Shown: in pieces, positions 17,073 to 22,147 of the stretch
How the letters are laid out: each line of letters starts with the position of its first letter
How positions within the stretch are numbered: position 1 is the first letter of the stretch
Origin: Burkholderiales bacterium UBA2463
GTDB taxonomy: Bacteria > Pseudomonadota > Gammaproteobacteria > Burkholderiales > Burkholderiaceae_A
NCBI GenBank assembly: GCA_002342295.1
Contig: DDPR01000016.1
Span: 6,827-28,973 of the forward strand
DNA: 22,147 bases
Direction of reading: 5' to 3'
Position numbers and translations under genes: made by a program
The notes under the pieces: generated by a model
The model's input: only the letters and a program-made list of their open reading frames with translations
Told to the model about the DNA's origin: nothing
The model's database searches: none

Positions 17073-17501
17073 TTAGATGGAGAGCACTTTGGGCTGCTGC
17101 GCCGAGTGGGGGTGGGTATCGCCCTGGTAGACCTTCAGCTTTTTCAGCATGGCGTAACCGAGCGGCCCCTTGGGCAACATGCCCTTCACAGCAATTTCGA
17201 GCGCGCGCCCCGGGAACTTTTCCTGCATCTTTCCAAAGGTTGTTTCGGAAATGCCTCCCGGGTAGCCGGAGTGACGGTAGTACCGCTTGTCCGTCTCTTT
17301 TGAGCCCGTCACTCGAATTTTTTCGGCATTCACCACAACGATGAAATCGCCCGTGTCAACATGCGGCGTGAATTCGGGCTTGTGCTTGCCGCGAAGGCGG
17401 TGAGCGATCTCTGAGGCAAGCCGTCCGAGCACCTTATCAGTCGCGTCAACGACAAACCACTCGCGCACGACATCGTGCCCTTTTGCTGCGAAAGTCTTCA
17501 T
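17073..17501 (-). CDS. rplM: 50S ribosomal protein L13
   Basis: L13 is an early-assembly protein of the large subunit. From the ATG at 17501 it has 142 residues, the normal length. It starts MKTFAAKGHDVVREWFVVDA, has DKVLGRLASEIAHRLRGKHK, HVDTGDFIVVVNAEKI and the C-terminal MLPKGPLGYAMLKKLKVY. The frame extends four codons upstream to another ATG, but the one chosen has GGAG six bases before it and gives the family start. It is the first gene of rplM-rpsI. Confidence 0.98.
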   Translation of the reverse strand: MKTFAAKGHDVVREWFVVDATDKVLGRLASEIAHRLRGKHKPEFTPHVDTGDFIVVVNAEKIRVTGSKETDKRYYRHSGYPGGISETTFGKMQEKFPGRALEIAVKGMLPKGPLGYAMLKKLKVYQGDTHPHSAQQPKVLSI

Positions 17502-17544
17502 TCTTTTCTCCACGGGAGTCGGCCCGGCCCTTGATTTTGTCCCA

Positions 17545-17573
17545 AGGATGGCTGCTCAAGCCAAGATTGTCAA
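17545..17573 (-). promoter_or_regulatory. Likely promoter of rplM-rpsI
   Basis: On the minus strand a perfect TTGACA (17573-17568) is followed after 17 bp by CATCCT (17550-17545), a weak -10. Transcription would start near 17538 and leave a leader of about 38 nt before the rplM ATG. The consensus -35 at this distance from a ribosomal operon makes the call reasonable, although the -10 is poor. Confidence 0.5.
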
Positions 17574-17610
17574 CTGATCTCCTCGCCTACCGAATTCCGA
17601 GCGCGCCAAC

Positions 17611-17648
17611 CGAGCGAGGGGCCGGTGCTGAACCATCCGTCTCGCTCG
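17611..17648. repeat. 8-bp inverted repeat with 22-base loop, followed by a T-run on the plus strand
   Basis: CGAGCGAG (17611-17618) and CTCGCTCG (17641-17648) are perfect complements, followed on the plus strand by AGTTGTTTTTT. The shape resembles a weak intrinsic terminator for plus-strand transcription, which could stop transcripts that run from argC antisense through rpsI-rplM before they reach the porin. It could equally be a binding site; nothing else decides. Confidence 0.35.
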
Positions 17649-17649
17649 A

Positions 17650-17665
17650 GTTGTTTTTTAACAAC
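17650..17665. repeat. Perfect 6-bp palindromic repeat GTTGTT-TTTT-AACAAC
   Basis: GTTGTT (17650-17655) and AACAAC (17660-17665) flank four T residues, about 130 bp before the porin ATG. It may form the tail of the preceding inverted repeat or be an operator for the porin or rplM. The only evidence is the symmetry. Confidence 0.3.
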
Positions 17666-17744
17666 GTTAGACCGAAAAAGGCCGAACTTGGGTGCGATGA
17701 GACATCACTTCCCTTGGAACCTCTTCATACTTCCCGTGTCGGTC

Positions 17745-17764
17745 ACTTTCCAAACCCGGAAAGT
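17745..17764 (+). promoter_or_regulatory. Hairpin in the porin leader
   Basis: ACTTTCC (17745-17751) and GGAAAGT (17758-17764) pair perfectly around a six-base AAACCC loop, 32 bases before the porin ATG. The ribosome site AGGAG (17787-17791 region) and an AT-rich ACAATTTTTC stretch follow. A stem just before the ribosome site of an abundant outer-membrane protein is a typical place for mRNA stabilisation or for control by protein or small RNA, but the sequence does not say which. No clear porin promoter hexamers were found in the 295-bp gap. Confidence 0.4.
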
Positions 17765-17796
17765 TTCGTGACAATTTTTCCCAACTAGGAGCTCTC

Positions 17797-18894
17797 ATGA
17801 ATAAACGTTTACTGGTCGCTGCAATCTCAGCGGCAGTTGCAGTGCCTGCAACAGCCCAAAACGTCACCGTTTACGGAATCTTGGACGCCTCAGTCGTTCA
17901 AACCGATAACGGCGCCTTCTCTCAGACCACAGTCAACTCGGGCTACTTGACTTCTTCTCGCCTTGGCTTTAGTGGCAGTGAAGACCTCGGCGGCGGCCTC
18001 AAGGCCCTCTTTAAGCTCGAGGGTAGGCTTGCTTTCGACTCCAACGGTTCCCTGGGAACAAGCACAGTGGTGTCAGCTGGTGGCACTACCTCAACCGGAA
18101 TGGGTATTTTCAACCGCGATGCGTATGTTGGCCTTGCCGGTGGTTTCGGTGAGATTCACCTTGGAACAATGGAAACCGAGACCTCGCGTAATCAGGTCAA
18201 TGCAACTGGCTTCAACGTAGGTCTCGCCACGGCAGCCTTTGGATCGTCCTTTGATGCCGTCACTGGTGACCGCGTTGCAAATGCTGTTCGCTACATCTCT
18301 CCCTCGTTCGCTGGCCTCACGGTTGCTGCGAGCGGCTTTCAGGGTGAGTACAACAGCACCACCTCTTCCTCATCGGCATCTTCTTACAACGGAACTCAGT
18401 TTTCGGCAGCCTACGCATCCGGGCCTTTCACCGCCAGAATCGCGCAGGTCAATCGCCAAGCTCCCCTGGGAACCGCAGCCTCCGGCGGAAGAGCCAAGTC
18501 GACCGTGTTCGGCGCTGGATATGACTTCGGCGTTGCAAACGTCAGCGTCATGAAGTACACGTTTGATCCAACCTCAACTTCTTCGGACAACCGGTCGGCA
18601 ACTGTCATCGCAGCGAAGGTCCCCGTTTCGGCCCAGGTTAACTTCATCGGTACCTACTCGCTTCTTGAGGAGCAGGCAGCGGGTACAACCTTCTCCAGCT
18701 CTGGAGCAACTGGTAAGGCACAGGTTCTTTACGCTGGCCTCACGTATGATCTGAGCAAGCGCACCACGGCTTACGTGATGACCGGAAAGCTGAACAATGA
18801 CGCAAACGGTAAATTTGTGCTGAACTCTGGTGCCACTCCAGCGGTCAACACCGATCAAACCAACTACGCCTTTGGAATCCGCCACGCGTTCTAA
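17797..18894 (+). CDS. Outer-membrane porin, Burkholderiales general-porin type
   Basis: This 365-residue protein is a trimeric beta-barrel porin that lets small solutes cross the outer membrane. The signal peptide is MNKRLLVAAISAAVAVPATA, with cleavage most likely after residue 20 (ATA). The mature start QNVTVYGILDASV, the SRLGFSGSEDLGGGLKALFKLEGR block, FNRDAYVGLAGGFGEIHLGTMET and the end FGIRHAF with terminal Phe are hallmarks of the Neisseria/Burkholderia porin family (Porin_4). Alternating hydrophobic strands run throughout. Several predicted loops are rich in Ser and Thr (for example STTSSSSASS near residues 188-198, and TSTSSDNRS near 256). It has an AGGAG ribosome site. A strong terminator follows. 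Confidence 0.95.
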   Translation: MNKRLLVAAISAAVAVPATAQNVTVYGILDASVVQTDNGAFSQTTVNSGYLTSSRLGFSGSEDLGGGLKALFKLEGRLAFDSNGSLGTSTVVSAGGTTSTGMGIFNRDAYVGLAGGFGEIHLGTMETETSRNQVNATGFNVGLATAAFGSSFDAVTGDRVANAVRYISPSFAGLTVAASGFQGEYNSTTSSSSASSYNGTQFSAAYASGPFTARIAQVNRQAPLGTAASGGRAKSTVFGAGYDFGVANVSVMKYTFDPTSTSSDNRSATVIAAKVPVSAQVNFIGTYSLLEEQAAGTTFSSSGATGKAQVLYAGLTYDLSKRTTAYVMTGKLNNDANGKFVLNSGATPAVNTDQTNYAFGIRHAF

Positions 18895-18942
18895 AGGGAC
18901 TTGGTCCATCTTCATGGCTCTGTAAGTTCTCGAGCCTAGCTT

Positions 18943-18971
18943 AAAGGGGGGTCTCTGGCCCCCCTTTTTTT
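18943..18971 (+). terminator. Strong rho-independent terminator after the porin
   Basis: AAAGGGGGG (18943-18951) pairs with CCCCCCTTT (18959-18967) around a seven-base loop, and a run of seven T residues (18965-18971) follows. This is the only textbook intrinsic terminator in the window. It ends just 11 bp before the start of the next gene on the same strand, so it also stands in the path of any transcript from the porin promoter into that gene. Confidence 0.93.
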
Positions 18972-18982
18972 AACCACAACTC

Positions 18983-21115
18983 TTGTCTGTGTCCCCGCTC
19001 AAAATAGCTGTTGAACTCGGCCAAGCCGGCCGCTTCGGGGAGGCCTCACGTCTTCTCAGGGACCTCCCAGTTTCGGCCCAACAAGCTTACCTTCTTGGCC
19101 TCTGCGAGCTTAACCTGGGTAATTGGTCTAGCGCCGCGAGCAGCTTCCGAACCTGCCTCGAGCTCAAGCCTAGGCATCCTGGGGCCAGCCTCAACCTTGC
19201 AAATTTGCTTGTTTCAGAGGAGCGCTTTAGAGAAGCAATTGCGTTTCTCGCTCCTGCCCTCCCTCTCTCAAGTGGTGTCGACCGAGTTGGATCTCTCTGT
19301 GCCCTCGCCTATTGTCACCAGAAGGTTGGTGATCTTGAGTTAGCACTTAAGTATTCTTCGACGGCCCTCAAACTCGCTCCAGATAACCCGAAAGTTCTCA
19401 ATACTTCGGGGCTCGTTCGAGAGCATTGCGGGGACCTGAGGGAAGCCGCCGCGCTGTTTCGTTCGGCGCTTGATCGGTCGCCTGTTCTGGACGCGGCCAA
19501 GAATAACCTGGCGCGAGTGCTACTAAAGTTGGGAGATTTCTCGTCGTCCCTTGCGATCCTACAGTCCATTGACCTTGAGGGTTGCTCGGATGTGGACACG
19601 CTCGTCGTTGCTTCCAAGACGCTTCAGTCTCTCGGACACGAGGCTCAGTCAGCTCATCTTCTAGAACAGGCCGCTCTTCTCTCGCCCAACGGCTGGGCCG
19701 TGCGTGCCTCTATATTTGCGTTTCATCTCCAGAAACGTGACTGGGACGCAGCCTACAAAGAGCGATCGACTCTGAGGGGCATGCCTAGCTTTGACCCATA
19801 TCAGCAGGCTGAGGCAATGCTCGTGCTGTCAATCGCGTGCTGCGATTGGAAAGAATTGCCAAGCCTCCTCCATCACTTAGAGTCCAAAATTCGCTCGGAG
19901 ACGACTGATCTTAATGCCCTAACGGCAAGCTATCTCTTCGATGATCCAGAGCTCGTCTCTTCAATTGCGATGCGCTCTGTTCAACCCCTTTTGCGCGAGG
20001 TCGCGCCTAACGTTGGGGACGCTGCCGCTTCGAAGGGTCGCCCCCGAATTGGTTATATCTCTGGCGACTTTCGTATGCACGCCATAGGATTCTTAACGCA
20101 GGGGCTCTTCCCCTCCCATGACCGAACCAAGTTTGAGGTATTCGGTTTTTACTCCGGTCCAGCTGCAGACTCAGACCCGCTGTTCCTGAAGATAGGGGAG
20201 TCCTTCGATCATTTTTTTGATATCTCTAAGGCCGACAGTCAAACAGCTTTTGAGCTCATTCGGTCGTGCTCGATTGACCTGCTGATCGACCTATCTGGTC
20301 ACACTTCTTACAATCGGCTCGATGTTCTCGCGAGAAAGCCAGCGATGCATACGGCTACTTACCTGGGATTTCCGGGTACGTGCGGCCTCAGGAATGTAGA
20401 CTTCTTGCTTGCGGACCGGTTTGTTATTCCCGAGGGGGACGAGGTCCTTTACTCTGAAAGGAAAATCATCTTTCTTAGCCCCTGTTACCAGGTCAACAAT
20501 GGGCAACAGCCCCCCCCTAGAGCACGAAGTAGAGTCGATTTGGGACTCCCTCAGGATAAATTTGTTTTTTGTTGCTTCAACGGGCCACAGAAAATTAATG
20601 CAACTCGTTTTAACACGTGGATGGAGATTCTCAGAAGGTGCCCGGAATCCATTCTGTGGGTTTACGCACCTACAGAGATCTCTAAGAAGAACCTTGCCCT
20701 GGAGGCGGAAGTTCGAGGAGTCAACTCGGATAGGATATTCTTTGCGGACCATGCCGACCATGGCGCGCATCTTGACCGTCTAACTGCTGCAGACCTTTTC
20801 CTAGACACGTTCCCGTATACTGCGCACACGACAGCTAGCGATTCAATTTGGGCGGGGCTACCCGTACTCACTCGAGCAGGTCGATCCTTCCACTCAAGAG
20901 TCTGCGGTAGCCTCCTCAACAGCGTTGGACTAAATGATCTCGTTGTGCGGGACGAGGAACAATTCATTAGGGTCGCATGCGACCTCTACGCAGACCATTC
21001 AAAGCTTGACGCATTGAAAGACCACCTCCGGTCTGGACGCCATAATTTTGGTCTGTTTAACTCAAGAAATATTTCGAAACAGATAGAGGATCTCGTCGAG
21101 TCGGTTATTAGATAA
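18983..21115 (+). CDS. TPR protein with GT41 (SPINDLY/O-GlcNAc-transferase-like) catalytic domain
   Basis: This 710-residue cytosolic protein has an N-terminal half of tetratricopeptide repeats (about residues 5-260; for example ALKYSSTALKLAPDNPKVLNTSGLV) and a C-terminal GT-B catalytic half (about 350-710). The latter shows RIGYISGDFRMHAIGFL with the conserved His at about 366, DLLIDLSGHTSYNRLDVLARKPA, TYLGFPGTCGLRNVDFLLADR, FCCFNGPQKINATRFNTWMEIL with the donor-phosphate Lys at about 537, and DTFPYTAHTTASDSIWAGLPVLT. Eukaryotic relatives put GlcNAc or fucose on Ser/Thr; bacterial ones may glycosylate proteins, with substrates mostly unknown. The start is TTG 18983 or GTG 18989; neither has a ribosome site. 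It sits directly after the porin terminator and overlaps the next gene by 8 bp tail to tail. Confidence 0.9.
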   Translation: MSVSPLKIAVELGQAGRFGEASRLLRDLPVSAQQAYLLGLCELNLGNWSSAASSFRTCLELKPRHPGASLNLANLLVSEERFREAIAFLAPALPLSSGVDRVGSLCALAYCHQKVGDLELALKYSSTALKLAPDNPKVLNTSGLVREHCGDLREAAALFRSALDRSPVLDAAKNNLARVLLKLGDFSSSLAILQSIDLEGCSDVDTLVVASKTLQSLGHEAQSAHLLEQAALLSPNGWAVRASIFAFHLQKRDWDAAYKERSTLRGMPSFDPYQQAEAMLVLSIACCDWKELPSLLHHLESKIRSETTDLNALTASYLFDDPELVSSIAMRSVQPLLREVAPNVGDAAASKGRPRIGYISGDFRMHAIGFLTQGLFPSHDRTKFEVFGFYSGPAADSDPLFLKIGESFDHFFDISKADSQTAFELIRSCSIDLLIDLSGHTSYNRLDVLARKPAMHTATYLGFPGTCGLRNVDFLLADRFVIPEGDEVLYSERKIIFLSPCYQVNNGQQPPPRARSRVDLGLPQDKFVFCCFNGPQKINATRFNTWMEILRRCPESILWVYAPTEISKKNLALEAEVRGVNSDRIFFADHADHGAHLDRLTAADLFLDTFPYTAHTTASDSIWAGLPVLTRAGRSFHSRVCGSLLNSVGLNDLVVRDEEQFIRVACDLYADHSKLDALKDHLRSGRHNFGLFNSRNISKQIEDLVESVIR

Positions 21116-22147
21116 GTCCTAGCACGAACGCCTGATAAGCTTCTAGGACATCTTCCCTTTCAATCAGCTTTAATCTGGTCTCCTGCATCTGGGCTCTGAC
21201 GTCTCGCACGTCTTTATCGTTATTAAGAAGTGAGATTGCTTTGCTCTCATAATCGCGTTGGTCTTGAGCGTTGAGAACTTCTAGTCCGCACACCGTGTTG
21301 ATCGCGCAGGTATGCCGACTCCTCATGGTTTTTCCGGGTAACGTTAAAGTTGGCACCCCAAGAAAGATGCAGTCGAGGGTGGTGTTCCCACCACTCCAAA
21401 AAAACATATCAGCGTTGACGCTGTGATCCCCAACAAAGTCTAGATATGCCTCACCGGACAGTCTGTCTCGAACGCTCAGAACACTCTGATTTACGACTTT
21501 CTTTAGTCTGCCAATATAAAAACGGTCTATATCAGACTGGCCTGTTTTTAGAATTGATATCCGAAAAGCCTTATTCGAGTGTTTGACAATCTCTCTCAAT
21601 GACTCAATATATTCAATGCTCATCTTATTAAGAGCATTCATAACGATGAAACCATGAGGACGCTGAACTTTGTTTTGTAAGAGGTGATGTGAATACCACT
21701 CACCCTTAATATATATACCGATAGAAGGAAGAGAGATCAATTTCTCGGAATAGCCATCTTGAGGGTATTCCGGCTCCATTGCCGCGCTGCTTACATAATA
21801 ATCGATCGCACTCGAACCTGAAGTAACGGGATGGCCCCAGTGGCAAACCTGAATTGGTGCTAGCCGCATTTGGGAAAATATTCTAGTTCTCGAATCCATT
21901 CCGATATCGGAGTAAATTAAAACGTCTAGGCCTAGAGTTCTTATTAAATGTGCTTGCTCTAAGATTTTTTCATCGGTTCCCGGCAAAAGAATTTTCCTGT
22001 GAGAGAAGGTTACTCCATTAATATCATTCGTGGAGATTATAAAAATCTCAGTTTTCTTCAACCCCATCTTCTCGAAAAGGGCAAGGAGCCACTTCGACAC
22101 ATGACGATTTGGCTCACTGAGATATAGTCCTATTTTCGCTGGACTTG
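21108..22147 (-). CDS. Second GT41/OGT-like glycosyltransferase, 5' end outside window
   Basis: The frame is open to the right edge of the window, so the N-terminus is missing; a GTG at 22100 is internal, since the codons before it (ending IGLYLSEPNRH) read as a protein strand. About 345 residues are visible. They match the GT41 C-terminal half: RLAPIQVCHWGHPVTSGSSAIDYYVSS, YSEKLISLPSIG, a NALNKMSIEYIESLREIV block that aligns with the donor-binding FNxxxKI segment of the neighbour, and GGNTTLDCIFLGVPTLTLPGKTMRSRHTCAINTVCGLE. It is too divergent from the neighbour to be a recent duplicate. DNA is clearly AT-richer than the rest of the window, with more ATA, AGA and A/T-ending codons. Whether TPRs precede it cannot be seen. 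Confidence 0.8.
   Translation of the reverse strand, partial: SPAKIGLYLSEPNRHVSKWLLALFEKMGLKKTEIFIISTNDINGVTFSHRKILLPGTDEKILEQAHLIRTLGLDVLIYSDIGMDSRTRIFSQMRLAPIQVCHWGHPVTSGSSAIDYYVSSAAMEPEYPQDGYSEKLISLPSIGIYIKGEWYSHHLLQNKVQRPHGFIVMNALNKMSIEYIESLREIVKHSNKAFRISILKTGQSDIDRFYIGRLKKVVNQSVLSVRDRLSGEAYLDFVGDHSVNADMFFWSGGNTTLDCIFLGVPTLTLPGKTMRSRHTCAINTVCGLEVLNAQDQRDYESKAISLLNNDKDVRDVRAQMQETRLKLIEREDVLEAYQAFVLGLI

Overview
The window looks like a chromosomal segment of a betaproteobacterium, most likely Burkholderiales. The evidence is a 16-stranded trimeric porin of the Burkholderiales type ending in Phe, betaproteobacterial-looking L13 and S9 proteins, a three-subunit proton-translocating transhydrogenase, a short (type 2) ArgC, and neighbourhoods built around queA/tgt/yajC/secDF and rplM/rpsI/erpA/argC. 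Base composition is moderately GC-rich by eye until about 21.1 kb, where it becomes clearly AT-richer. I see no insertion sequence, CRISPR array, phage gene or rRNA.

Layout. Positions 1-528 hold the C-terminal end of an ArnT-like membrane glycosyltransferase, followed by tRNA-Leu(CAA) on the minus strand. Positions 663-6088 carry queA, an inverted tgt, and the yajC-secD-secF translocase operon. Positions 6085-9223 carry purB, a glutathione S-transferase gene and mnmA. Positions 9272-12142 are the pntAA-pntAB-pntB operon. Positions 12126-15249 are a surface-glycan block: two divergent GT9 (heptosyltransferase-like) genes and a UDP-glucuronate decarboxylase gene that directly follows erpA. Positions 15253-17501 carry erpA, argC and rpsI-rplM. 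Positions 17502-17796 form the largest gap and contain the rplM promoter, several inverted repeats and the porin leader. Positions 17797-18894 encode the porin, followed by the only strong intrinsic terminator in the window. Positions 18983-22147 contain two convergent GT41 (SPINDLY/O-GlcNAc-transferase-like) genes; the second runs off the right edge and lies in the AT-rich DNA.

The segment is very compact and changes strand often. Seven convergent gene pairs occur in 22 kb; six overlap at their 3' ends (by 4 to 56 bp) and the seventh is separated by 6 bp. Divergent pairs are separated by only 18 to 84 bp, apart from rplM/porin.

Most genes are housekeeping: tRNA modification (queA, tgt, mnmA), protein export (yajC, secD, secF), purine and arginine synthesis, Fe-S delivery, ribosomal proteins and NADPH supply. 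Cell-surface sugar functions are scattered among them: ArnT-like, GT9 x2, UDP-xylose synthase and GT41 x2. I do not see a clearly new multi-gene system. The best leads are the porin/GT41 neighbourhood with its terminator sitting directly before the glycosyltransferase, the composition break at the second GT41 gene, the inverted tgt, and the erpA-UDP-xylose synthase coupling.
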